Shown here one piece after another: positions 26,360 to 33,820 of a DNA stretch of 33,820 nucleotides. Position 1 is the stretch's first letter, and every line of letters begins with the position of its first letter. The translations under genes were made by a program, and so were the position numbers. The DNA comes from Parashewanella hymeniacidonis (GTDB taxonomy: Bacteria > Pseudomonadota > Gammaproteobacteria > Enterobacterales > Shewanellaceae), in NCBI RefSeq assembly GCF_016900895.1, contig NZ_JAFEUN010000047.1, positions 1 to 33,820 of the forward strand, written 5' to 3'. A model generated the notes under the pieces. That model had not been told where the DNA came from. It saw nothing but the letters and a program-made list of their open reading frames with translations, and did no database searches.

Positions 26360-27563
26360 TGCTGATTTTTGCTCCTTGAGCAACGTTCACTGCTGAAATA
26401 TCACCATTGTGTCGAGCTACTATTTCTTTACACAAGAATAACCCAAGTCCTTCTCCGCTTGCTTTAGTTGTATACAACGGAGTAAATGTATTTTGTAAAT
26501 TTTGAAAACCCTTGCCATTATCTGTAATCGAAACAATCTGATTACTTCCTTCATTGAAATTCGAAATGTCTAATTTTGTTGCGGAGGCTTCTTTTGCATT
26601 TTTCATTAGATTAATCATCAATCGCTCAAACAAAATCGAATCGGCGACTAAAACCGACTCTCCTTGAAATACGAAATCTAATTCGTATTCATTCGAAATT
26701 TTAGAAACTAGCCGGGATAAATCGAGTCGTTTAACCGTTGCTTCAGGAATATTATTTGAGTATTTAAAACTACTGACAAATGTTAACAATGTTTCGCTAC
26801 GATCTTTAATTCTTGCTAATGCTTTTCGAGTGGTATCTTGAGGAAGTTCTGGTAAATCTAATAACGTATCGGCGAGTGATGCCATCGGCGTCAATGAATT
26901 ATTCAACTCATGAGATAGTACCCTGATTAGCTGTTGTTGCACTTGAAAACGATTATGCTGCAATTCATCAGCAATCGACTGAGCCATCACAATATAATTA
27001 CTATCAAACTTAAACATTTTTAGCTGCCAGCTTTCATCAAACACGGAATGTCGAATGAGTCCGGCTTCAATTTCAAATCCAATTTCATCTATACTCATTC
27101 CTTCGATCAACGGTAGATTGATTTTTTGATAAAATGCTTGGTTAAAAAAGATAAGCTGTTTCTGTGCATTTAAAATAACGATCGGCATCGGCCAGCTAGT
27201 AAAAATAGTCTCCAGAAATCTTGAATTGAGCTGTGTATTAACTTGTTGAGTATTCGCAACCAGATTTGCCAAACTTTTAAATGGAGAATCATACTCATCA
27301 AAAACTAAACTGATATTGCTTGCTCCTTGAGCTCGCATCCGCATAAAGGCTTCAAGTTGATCAAAGTTCGATTTATATCTACTTAATGCTCTTAGCGAAA
27401 TATACAACAATATATATCCAACAATTATTATTACCGTAAGCACCACAAGCCAGTCTTCGAATAACAAATACAAGTTTGAAGCCAACAGACCTAGAATGAA
27501 AGTATCAATGCCAATAACAAGCGCAGCCCTTCGGTTAAAGTAATTCAGCAACCGACTACTCAT
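26331..27563 (-). CDS. Sensor histidine kinase of the efflux module
   Basis: 410 residues. Two close N-terminal transmembrane helices (about 13-33 and 39-58) leave almost no periplasmic loop, so the signal is probably sensed in the membrane or cytoplasm. A PAS-like region follows (about 115-195, with PMPIVILNAQKQLIFFNQAF). The H-box is LSHELNNSLTPM with His218, N-box INLMKNAKEA (about 317-326), G1 TDNGKGF (about 347-353) and G2 GEGLGLFLCKEI (370-381). The HELNN box is typical of NtrB/NtrY-like kinases that partner sigma-54 regulators. Its start overlaps the end of the response regulator gene by eight bases, so the pair is co-translated. Confidence 0.92.
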   Translation of the reverse strand: MSSRLLNYFNRRAALVIGIDTFILGLLASNLYLLFEDWLVVLTVIIIVGYILLYISLRALSRYKSNFDQLEAFMRMRAQGASNISLVFDEYDSPFKSLANLVANTQQVNTQLNSRFLETIFTSWPMPIVILNAQKQLIFFNQAFYQKINLPLIEGMSIDEIGFEIEAGLIRHSVFDESWQLKMFKFDSNYIVMAQSIADELQHNRFQVQQQLIRVLSHELNNSLTPMASLADTLLDLPELPQDTTRKALARIKDRSETLLTFVSSFKYSNNIPEATVKRLDLSRLVSKISNEYELDFVFQGESVLVADSILFERLMINLMKNAKEASATKLDISNFNEGSNQIVSITDNGKGFQNLQNTFTPLYTTKASGEGLGLFLCKEIVARHNGDISAVNVAQGAKISIKIPQPTTV

Positions 27564-28887
27564 ATTCTTCTGCCAATTGATATTTTTCTAAACGGCGATA
27601 AAGCGCATTTCTAGAGATGCCTAGCTCTTTTGCTGCAATAGAAACTTGCCCCTCAGCCTTTTCCATCACATAAACGATTCGTTTCATTTCTAGCTCGGCC
27701 AGACTCAACTCTGGTATCAATTCACTCTTAATCGATCTTTTTTTGAAAGAAGAAAGCGGAATATGTTCAGCTAACACTTCACTTCCATCACTGAGTAATA
27801 AAACGCGCTCCATAACATGATTGAGTTCACGTACATTACCGAGCCAAACGTGATTGACGAGTTTCTTTATAGCTGAATCAGATAGTTCAGGGACTGGCTT
27901 CTGATACTTGGTAGCCAATTGATGCAATGCTGTCATTGCCAGTGGAGTGATATCTTGTTTGCGTTCTCTTAGTGGCGGGATTTCAATCGTAAACGTATTT
28001 AAGCGATACAATAAATCTTCCCTGAACCTTCCTTGCTCAACGGCATCATCTAAATCAGCATTTGTTGCCGCAATAATTCGCACATCGGCTTTAACCGTTT
28101 CATCTGCCCCTAATGTCGTAAAAGATCCATTTTCTAGTACTTGCAATAACTTGGGTTGTAAGTGAAACGGCAAAGTACCAATTTCATCTAAGAACAAGGT
28201 GCCCTTTTCTGCCCGCTGAAATGCCCCTTTTCGATCAAACTTTGCATCCGTAAATGCCCCCTTTTTATGACCAAACAATTCACTTTCAAATAACGTTTCT
28301 GGAATTGCAGCCATATTCAGCGACTCGAATGATTTTTCTGTTCTTTGGCTTGATTGATGAATGTGTTTAGCAAGTAAAGATTTCCCAGTTCCGTTTTCAC
28401 CAGTAATGAGAATATTGGCATCGGTTATCGCCAGCTGTTGAATTAATCTCTCTAACTGTTTCATTGCTTCAGATTCAGCAACCCACGGTTCTTGGTATTG
28501 CTCATATGTTTCGACACTACTGCGTTGTCTTTTTATTTTCTGCAAAAGTGACGTTTTATCCCAAGGTTTTTCAACAAAATCCACCGCCCCAGCCTGTAAG
28601 CCTTCAACTACGAGGTCAACACACGCCCAGGCCGTCATCAGTATGACTTTAAGCTTCTGTGGCACCAATGTTTTTAAAAGCGATAAGCCTTCACGTCCGG
28701 AAGTGGTATCTTGAGTAAAATTAAGATCGAGAAGAATTAAATCTGGTGCAATTTCTTTTAGCAGCAACTTACAAGCTGTTGGAGAGTCAGCTTCATAAAC
28801 TTGATAGCCTTGATGAGTCAAAAGCAAAGTTAATGCAAAACGCACATCTTGATCGTCATCGACAATTAGAACTGTTTTTATCGTCAT
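27556..28887 (-). CDS. Sigma-54-dependent response regulator (NtrC family)
   Basis: 443 residues from the ATG at 28887; the frame is open from a TTG at 28911, but MTIKTVLIVDDDQ is the usual receiver opening. The receiver (1-120) has acidic pocket Asp10-12, phosphorylation site Asp54 in ILLDLNF, and Lys107 in VEKPW. The AAA+ domain (about 138-370) has Walker A GENGTGKS, the sigma-54 contact loop GAFTDA (a variant of GAFTGA), Walker B GTLFLDEIG, and REDLLYRLNTFTIEIPPLRERK. The Fis-type helix-turn-helix is at the C-terminus (GQVSIAAKELGISRNALYRRLEKY). Probable activator of the transporter genes upstream on the same strand. Confidence 0.94.
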   Translation of the reverse strand: MTIKTVLIVDDDQDVRFALTLLLTHQGYQVYEADSPTACKLLLKEIAPDLILLDLNFTQDTTSGREGLSLLKTLVPQKLKVILMTAWACVDLVVEGLQAGAVDFVEKPWDKTSLLQKIKRQRSSVETYEQYQEPWVAESEAMKQLERLIQQLAITDANILITGENGTGKSLLAKHIHQSSQRTEKSFESLNMAAIPETLFESELFGHKKGAFTDAKFDRKGAFQRAEKGTLFLDEIGTLPFHLQPKLLQVLENGSFTTLGADETVKADVRIIAATNADLDDAVEQGRFREDLLYRLNTFTIEIPPLRERKQDITPLAMTALHQLATKYQKPVPELSDSAIKKLVNHVWLGNVRELNHVMERVLLLSDGSEVLAEHIPLSSFKKRSIKSELIPELSLAELEMKRIVYVMEKAEGQVSIAAKELGISRNALYRRLEKYQLAEEYE

Positions 28888-28944
28888 TGTTTTACTGCTG
28901 GCAGCAAACAACAGCTACCAGCTCCTTGTAAATTTATTTTTTGC

Positions 28945-29028
28945 ACACCAGCGCAAGCTGGTGTCCAGTGACTTTTCAAGAAAATTGCAAAGTCGCTAGA
29001 TACCCGATTACAACATTCGGGTATGACA
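28945..29028. repeat. Palindromic REP/MITE-like repeat, copy 2
   Basis: Hairpin one is ACACCAGC/GCTGGTGT (28945-28964, loop GCAA). The middle stem is GTGACTTT/AAAGTCGC. Hairpin two is ATACCCGA/TCGGGTAT (29000-29024), followed by GACA. The three-stem layout is the same as the copy at 22844, and stem bases differ in both arms together, which keeps pairing. It fills most of the gap between the permease and response regulator genes. Confidence 0.8.
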
Positions 29029-29031
29029 ACA

Positions 29032-31497
29032 TCAAAGCTCTCTTAACGCTTGCATTGGCTCTGCATTAATCACACGCCACACTACATAAGAAATTGACGT
29101 TAACACAATTGCAACCAATAAGCTTGAGAAGAATAACAGAGCATCCCATGAGAACTCGGGCAATACCGTAACTCGTTGCTGTATGCCCCAATAAACCAAT
29201 GCCGACACCACTAGCGCTAACACCAAGGTTATCGAAATTAAGCCACAAAATTGTTTAAGGGTACTCCTTAGCAAGCGCCCTCTTGATGCCCCTGTCGCCA
29301 TTCTAATGGCTAATTCAAAGCGTTTAATTTCAGCAAAGCTAAATGCAATACCTGAGCTACCGAATGCGGCAAGAGTGAGAGTCAGTAATGACAAAGCAAT
29401 GATGAAATGCAGCTGTAGCTTTTCGTCCTTAAAATGCGAATCAATGCTTTCCTTTACATTCGATAATTCCACAGAGCCAATTTCGGGCGCATGTGATTGA
29501 ATTAAGGCTTCAATCGCTTCTTTATCAAATTCCAACGATGCTGGAAGCTGCATAATTAGAGCAAAATGCATCGGTTCTTCTTTAGGGTAATAAGCAGAGG
29601 CAATATTCCCTTTTGGATTATACTGAGTGTAAAAATCATCCAAAATACCCACAACTTCTCTGCGCCCAAACTTTTGCCCAATTGCGGCAAAAAGGTCATC
29701 ACCTTTTGTAATAAATTTTGCGGCATTTTTATTGATTAGAGTGACCCGATCTAAGTTTTTAAATTCTTCACGAGTAACATTTCTACCTGCAAATAAATTG
29801 AGACCAAAACTTGTAACAAAATCATCGGCAATATTGTGTGTTGAATATGAGGTAGAGGTATTCGAATCTTCATTACTGGTTATATGAAACGTAGTAAAAC
29901 CATTACCAAATGGTTCTGATGAAGTTCTTAAAACTTCAATTTTAGGATTATGCTGTTGTAATTTTTGAGTGATTTCTTTTGCGAGCTGACGATTAGCTAA
30001 GTGATATTCCGAACTTTGCTTATTACTTGTCGCTCTATCTTCAGAGAAAGGCCGAGATTCCTCTTTAATACTGATGCTTGCAACTAAAGTATTTCCTACC
30101 TTAAAACCTCTTTCAAAAAATATTTCATCATATGCGGCCGTGGCAAGCATCGCATTTGCTGTTAAAACAATTGCGGCAAACGTTAACTGCAGTATAAAAG
30201 TTACTCTTGATGTTTTAGATAACGTCCCTGATTTTTGACCTTTATTTCCAGAGCTTATTACCGAGTAAATGTCCTTTTTATTAATTTGAGCAACGGCTAA
30301 CCAAGCAAAAACACTATTAATCATTATCACGATTAAAAGCGAAATGATGATTGTTGCCGCATCAATTTGAACTAAGTGCAATAACTTAATATTGCCACCG
30401 CTTATTACGGGTAATGCTCTAATGATCCAAAAAGCACCGACAATTCCTAAGACTGCTGCGGTTGCGAACATTGGAATATTCTCAAGAAAAACACCTTTGC
30501 GTAATACACGCTTGGTCGCCCCTAAACTAAGTTGTGTTGCGAACTCTTTTTCTCGCTGCTGATAGTGACTCAAAAATAGGTTTAACAAGTTCATTGCAGC
30601 CATAATCAGCAAAACTATCACTGTCACTTGTAAAAAAATAACCGTATTTTTTTGTTTCAAGAGCAATGAATCTCGATAGCGCTCAACAGTATTTTTTTGA
30701 ATGAGACTTTTATAAAAGTCAGAACTAAAAATCGTATTATGATTTTTAGGTAAATTCGAAATATAGTTACTGTAAAACTCTGTTAATTCATACTCTTTTA
30801 ATGCCCTTTTTTTAGCCCTGAATAATGATTGAAAACTGCCAGAGATACTAAAAGCACCATCTTCAAAGTGATTTAAATGATCAGGTAAATGATAAAAACG
30901 CCAAATTTGCTGCGGGTATCGTTCTGACGCTTTGTATGATTCAAAATCTTTAGCAACACCTCCAATTTGATATGTTTTATCTTTAATTTGTAAGGTCTTA
31001 GCTAGAATACTTTTTGTTCTATGAAATGCAGTATGCCAAAGTGATTCAGAGATCCAAACTGAGTCTTGGTAATTTTCTTTATTCGGCGCATCACCAATTA
31101 GCAATTTCCCACCAACATTGTGATAAAAATTATCTGTAGCGAAAAATTGAGTAACAGCAAGTAGGTTATTATCGATATTTACTTCGCCACTATCCACATC
31201 CAGCGAGCTTACTTCACCAATCGCTTTAAATCGGTCGTTAAATGCACTTAACGCTGTTTTGGTGAAAGCATTAATCCTCACACCGCCTGATGCTTCTAAT
31301 CCTATATTTACACTGTATAGATTTTGCTCACCTTTTATGTCCGGCAACGGCTTAAATATCAAATTCGAACTCATTGCCACAACTGTTAGTACCGCAGCTA
31401 AAGTTAAACTTAACGTGAGTAACACGGGTAAAGTTAATCTCGGCAATGTAAAAAGGCGCATCACACCATGACGTAAAGCACGCATATAAAAACTCAT
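29032..31497 (-). CDS. ABC transporter permease with two FtsX/MacB_PCD domains
   Basis: 821 residues and about eight transmembrane helices in two FtsX-type halves. TM1 (about 15-40) is followed by a large periplasmic domain (about 40-280). TM2-4 lie at about 285-400, TM5 at about 430-452. A second periplasmic domain follows (about 455-680), with TM6-8 at about 685-815. Markers are EKEFATQLSLGATKRVLRKGV and its second-half counterpart KRFELAIRMATGASRGRLLRSTL, the cytoplasmic coupling regions. The double form differs from four-helix MacB and resembles the peptide or macrolide ABC exporters of marine gammaproteobacteria. The ATG overlaps the ATPase gene by four bases. Confidence 0.9.
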   Translation of the reverse strand: MSFYMRALRHGVMRLFTLPRLTLPVLLTLSLTLAAVLTVVAMSSNLIFKPLPDIKGEQNLYSVNIGLEASGGVRINAFTKTALSAFNDRFKAIGEVSSLDVDSGEVNIDNNLLAVTQFFATDNFYHNVGGKLLIGDAPNKENYQDSVWISESLWHTAFHRTKSILAKTLQIKDKTYQIGGVAKDFESYKASERYPQQIWRFYHLPDHLNHFEDGAFSISGSFQSLFRAKKRALKEYELTEFYSNYISNLPKNHNTIFSSDFYKSLIQKNTVERYRDSLLLKQKNTVIFLQVTVIVLLIMAAMNLLNLFLSHYQQREKEFATQLSLGATKRVLRKGVFLENIPMFATAAVLGIVGAFWIIRALPVISGGNIKLLHLVQIDAATIIISLLIVIMINSVFAWLAVAQINKKDIYSVISSGNKGQKSGTLSKTSRVTFILQLTFAAIVLTANAMLATAAYDEIFFERGFKVGNTLVASISIKEESRPFSEDRATSNKQSSEYHLANRQLAKEITQKLQQHNPKIEVLRTSSEPFGNGFTTFHITSNEDSNTSTSYSTHNIADDFVTSFGLNLFAGRNVTREEFKNLDRVTLINKNAAKFITKGDDLFAAIGQKFGRREVVGILDDFYTQYNPKGNIASAYYPKEEPMHFALIMQLPASLEFDKEAIEALIQSHAPEIGSVELSNVKESIDSHFKDEKLQLHFIIALSLLTLTLAAFGSSGIAFSFAEIKRFELAIRMATGASRGRLLRSTLKQFCGLISITLVLALVVSALVYWGIQQRVTVLPEFSWDALLFFSSLLVAIVLTSISYVVWRVINAEPMQALREL

Positions 31498-32186
31498 ACC
31501 ACCGCCTCCTGATGCTCAACTAATACTTCACCATCAAATATCTTGATTTGACGACTTGCCATGCGACTATAGCGTTCATCGTGAGTTACCATGACAATCG
31601 TCACACCTTGCTTATTGAGTTTAATTAGCTCCTGCATCACCAAGTCACCATTGCGGCTATCTAGGTTTCCGGTTGGCTCATCTACTAGCAAAATTTTGGG
31701 ATTACCTACCAAAGCACGAGCAATGGCTACTCGCTGTTGTTGTCCACCTGAAAGTTGATTGGGTTTGTGATGGATATGACTTTGCATATCAACAATCGCC
31801 AAGGTTTCTTCTACTGCTTGTTTAATATCACTCGACTTTTCACTTCTATGCTCCAGTGGCAAAGCTACATTTTCAAAAACAGTAAGATGGTCAATAAGAT
31901 TAAAAGATTGAAATACATAACCAATATATTGATTTCGAATTTTAGAGCGTTGATCTACGCTTAAACTTTCAACATTGATATCTGTGAGTTGGTAAGTACC
32001 AGAAGTTGGCGCATCTAATAACCCCAGCAAGCTCAGCAATGTTGACTTACCACAACCGGATGGCCCTGAAATCGAAACAAACTCACCTTCATTGATTTCA
32101 ATTTTAATGTCTTTGAGTGCGTGAGTTTGAATTTGGCCTTTTAGAAAAAGCTTATTGATGTCCTTTAAGGTAACTATTGTTGTCAT
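31494..32186 (-). CDS. ABC transporter ATP-binding protein, MacB/LolD type
   Basis: 230 residues. Walker A is GPSGCGKST (41-49), Q-loop VFQSFNL, signature LSGGQQQR (145-152), Walker [14 protein letters not shown] (165-177) and switch His in VTHDERY. The extended PTGNLDS after Walker B is typical of the MacB/LolD/FtsE family that powers FtsX-type permeases without moving substrate through the membrane. A conserved [19 protein letters not shown] block is present. It sits between adaptor and permease, ten bases after the former and overlapping the latter. Confidence 0.94.
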   Translation of the reverse strand: MTTIVTLKDINKLFLKGQIQTHALKDIKIEINEGEFVSISGPSGCGKSTLLSLLGLLDAPTSGTYQLTDINVESLSVDQRSKIRNQYIGYVFQSFNLIDHLTVFENVALPLEHRSEKSSDIKQAVEETLAIVDMQSHIHHKPNQLSGGQQQRVAIARALVGNPKILLVDEPTGNLDSRNGDLVMQELIKLNKQGVTIVMVTHDERYSRMASRQIKIFDGEVLVEHQEAVV

Positions 32187-32195
32187 TTTTCTTCC

Positions 32196-33449
32196 CTATT
32201 TTTCTATGTTTATCTTATTAAATTCTTGCCACTGAGATAAGTCATTGAGTGAAATTTTGTCGCCTTTTCTTACGCCTGATTTAATCATCACAACGCCTTG
32301 TGATAATTCACCAAATTGGAGAGAACGTTTTTCTAACAAATCAATTTGAGTATTTTGTTGAACAAAAAAATCTTGAGTGGTGAGAGGCACTAACCCGGGT
32401 TTTTGCACTACATAAAGTGAGTTTTTAACTTTCTCCACAAAAACATAAGCGTTTACTTGCTGTGATGGTCGAATACCCTGAAAGGTATCTTGCTGCAAAG
32501 ATACTTCAGCACTAATAAAACCGTTTTCAATCACAGAGCTAAGTTGTGAGATTTTTCCGAGTATCAGCTTGCCTTTATGATTTACTTCAACAAAGGCACC
32601 GTACTGAATTTTATTCGATAATCGCTGCGGGATTTTTAGGTCAACAATCAATTCGTCTTTAGAGCCAACTTTTGCGATAGAAGCACTTTTAGACAGCCGC
32701 TGTCCAAGTTCAATATTAAGCTGCTGAAGCGTGCCATTAATACCCGCTTTAACCGTCAAACCATCAATTTTGCTTTGAATCAATTGTACTTTTTGCGATT
32801 GCAACTGAACTTGCGACTGTTTTTGCTGCAACTCTTTCTCATGCATCTGTTTTTGTTTTTCAAAACGATACTGGTTGAACTCTTGCTGCTTAACTAATTG
32901 CTGGTGCTTTAGTTTCGCTTTTTCAAACTCAATCTTGGCGACAATACCATGTTTGGCTAACTCTTGATTCGCATTGAGTTCAAGTTCAGCGGATTTAATC
33001 TGATTTTCAATATCAGCAAGCTGCGCCTGTGTCGCAAGCTGTTCACTTTGCTTTTGTAAACTTAAGGTTTGATGTTCAGATTCTAGTTGCAATAAACGGT
33101 TATGTTCATCAGCCAGATCTTGCTCTAAATCTGGGTTCGATAATTTAGCGATAACAGAATCAACTTCAACGTCTGAACCAGCGCGCAAATAAATTTCAAT
33201 CACAACGCCATCGCTCGGTGCATTAACTAATCTTTCGTATTTTGAGCTAAACTCGCCAAAAACTGGCGCCATGATATCAATATCATCTTGCCTTACTTCT
33301 ACGAGCTTTAATTCACTCGCATCAAGTGTTGGCACTGGGTTATAAACAATACCTAGAATAGAGAAAGCAATAACTATTGATATTAAAATAACGAGAACTG
33401 CTTTTTTCCTGTTTTGTATTTTATTATGGTCTTCTATCTCTATCTTCAT
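32196..33449 (-). CDS. Periplasmic adaptor (membrane fusion) protein, HlyD/MacA type
   Basis: 417 residues. One inner-membrane anchor (about 17-37) is followed by a lipoyl-type half (VNAPSDGVVIEIYLRAGSDVEVDSVIAKL). A long Gln/Lys/Glu-rich coiled-coil hairpin spans about 110-225. The second lipoyl half (LTVKAGINGTLQQLNIELGQRL) and the beta-barrel and membrane-proximal parts (about 255-417) follow. It would link the FtsX permease and ATPase to an outer-membrane TolC-like channel, which is not in the window. First gene of the module, with GGAG six bases ahead of ATG and a sigma-54-like promoter just upstream. Confidence 0.9.
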   Translation of the reverse strand: MKIEIEDHNKIQNRKKAVLVILISIVIAFSILGIVYNPVPTLDASELKLVEVRQDDIDIMAPVFGEFSSKYERLVNAPSDGVVIEIYLRAGSDVEVDSVIAKLSNPDLEQDLADEHNRLLQLESEHQTLSLQKQSEQLATQAQLADIENQIKSAELELNANQELAKHGIVAKIEFEKAKLKHQQLVKQQEFNQYRFEKQKQMHEKELQQKQSQVQLQSQKVQLIQSKIDGLTVKAGINGTLQQLNIELGQRLSKSASIAKVGSKDELIVDLKIPQRLSNKIQYGAFVEVNHKGKLILGKISQLSSVIENGFISAEVSLQQDTFQGIRPSQQVNAYVFVEKVKNSLYVVQKPGLVPLTTQDFFVQQNTQIDLLEKRSLQFGELSQGVVMIKSGVRKGDKISLNDLSQWQEFNKINIEK

Positions 33450-33480
33450 TTTTCACTCCAAAAACCTTTAATAGAATGAT

Positions 33481-33496
33481 AGAAAGATGTATGCCA
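33481..33496 (-). promoter_or_regulatory. Candidate sigma-54 (-24/-12) promoter of the efflux module
   Basis: On the minus strand TTTTGGCAT, five bases, TTTCT. It has the GG of -24 and the C of -12 at the right distance against TGGCAC-N5-TTGCT; the mismatches are T for the last C of the first block and T for the -13 G. The start of transcription would be near 33470, about 20 bases ahead of the ATG. The module encodes its own sigma-54 activator, which makes the weak match more credible. Confidence 0.45.
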
Positions 33497-33558
33497 AAAC
33501 TAAAAAACGATGAAATCAGGTACTGGAGAGCATTTATTCCTTTTCAGCCTCCTAATTA

Positions 33559-33586
33559 TGTTCGGATATGGTTCTAGATTGTTCGG
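33559..33586. promoter_or_regulatory. Paired TGTTCGG repeats, possible activator sites
   Basis: TGTTCGG at 33559-33565 and again at 33580-33586, in direct orientation exactly 21 bases (two helix turns) apart. A related ATTTCGG lies near 33593. They sit about 90-116 bases upstream of the predicted start of transcription, the usual distance for enhancer sites of NtrC-type activators. Confidence 0.4.
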
Positions 33587-33706
33587 TTTTATATTTCGGC
33601 ACCATTTACTCGCTTAAAAGAAGACTTAACCCTACGAAATCAGCATGTTTACCAACAGAGGTCATACAACACTAACTGACAAAATAAATAATAAAGAACT
33701 TAACAA

Positions 33707-33754
33707 CCACCGTCTGAAAGACGGTGGGTTACACTATGCAGGCTGAAAGCCCGC
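33707..33754. repeat. Two adjacent strong hairpins near the window end
   Basis: CCACCGTC/GACGGTGG (33707-33727, loop TGAAA) and GGCTGAAAGCC flanked by GC/GC (33738-33754). The shared GAAA loops and high GC stand out from the AT-rich surroundings. They could be a terminator for a minus-strand gene entering from the right, or an end structure of an IS200/IS605-type element. The sequence stops too soon to tell. Confidence 0.6.
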
Positions 33755-33766
33755 TCCTATACGACA

Positions 33767-33820
33767 TCACTCCAAATCAAAATTATCGTTATCTTTTCGC
33801 TCAAAGTGATGCTGTAAATA
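33767..33820 (-). CDS. Possible C-terminal end of a gene running in from the right
   Basis: The minus-strand frame is open from the window edge and reads YLQHHFERKDNDNFDLE, then TGA at 33767-33769. The charged, acidic ending looks like a normal protein tail, and hairpins follow about 13 bases later. Only 17 residues are visible, so this is a weak call with no function. Confidence 0.3.
   Translation of the reverse strand, partial: YLQHHFERKDNDNFDLE

Larger units (their letters stand above)
33450..33766. other. Control region upstream of the efflux module and end of window
   Basis: 317 bases holding the sigma-54-like promoter, two TGTTCGG repeats and two strong hairpins listed separately. No ORF is supported within it. 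Confidence 0.5.

Overview
The window is an AT-rich chromosomal segment of a motile, probably marine gammaproteobacterium of the Alteromonadales/Colwelliaceae/Kangiella type. This rests on the conserved ybgC-tolQRAB-pal-cpoB and queA-tgt-yajC-secDF blocks, a MotY protein of sodium-driven flagella next to RNase T, a long TonB-dependent receptor, and an IS50-type insertion-sequence end. Genus cannot be fixed from the sequence alone.

Left part (1-6400). The right end of an IS50/Tn5-type insertion sequence with a nonsense-mutated transposase tail comes first. It is followed by a class I DAHP synthase with its own terminator, a small exported protein and a convergent small lipoprotein. A TonB-dependent outer-membrane receptor follows, behind a good CRP-like site. 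Then comes a stretch with a hypothetical gene that an in-frame TGA splits.

Middle (6436-12915, all minus strand). The Tol-Pal cell-envelope operon is followed by a tandem tRNA-Lys(UUU) array. The array has ten units: six intact genes and four nearly identical degenerate copies. The degenerate copies have a short hairpin inserted in the D-loop, a lost T-loop consensus and a broken acceptor end. The array has a promoter with a GC-rich discriminator. This array is the most unusual structure in the window. Upstream of the Tol-Pal operon lie an orphan terminator and a perfect three-unit 31-bp tandem repeat. They precede a 1411-residue ankyrin-repeat protein, an accessory gene set between housekeeping blocks.

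Right-centre (17899-25448). motY and rnt are divergent. The secF, secD, yajC, tgt and queA genes (minus strand) carry out protein export and queuosine synthesis, with a previously unlisted 58-residue ORF upstream of queA.

Right part (25841-33449). A membrane-anchored thioredoxin-like protein converges on a six-part module read leftward: HlyD-type adaptor, MacB/LolD-type ATPase, two-FtsX-domain permease, a palindromic repeat, a sigma-54 response regulator and its histidine kinase. A sigma-54-like promoter and paired upstream repeats precede the adaptor gene, so the two-component system probably controls the transporter it is encoded with. The same palindromic repeat occurs between tgt and yajC. 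The window ends in two strong hairpins and the last codons of a possible minus-strand gene.
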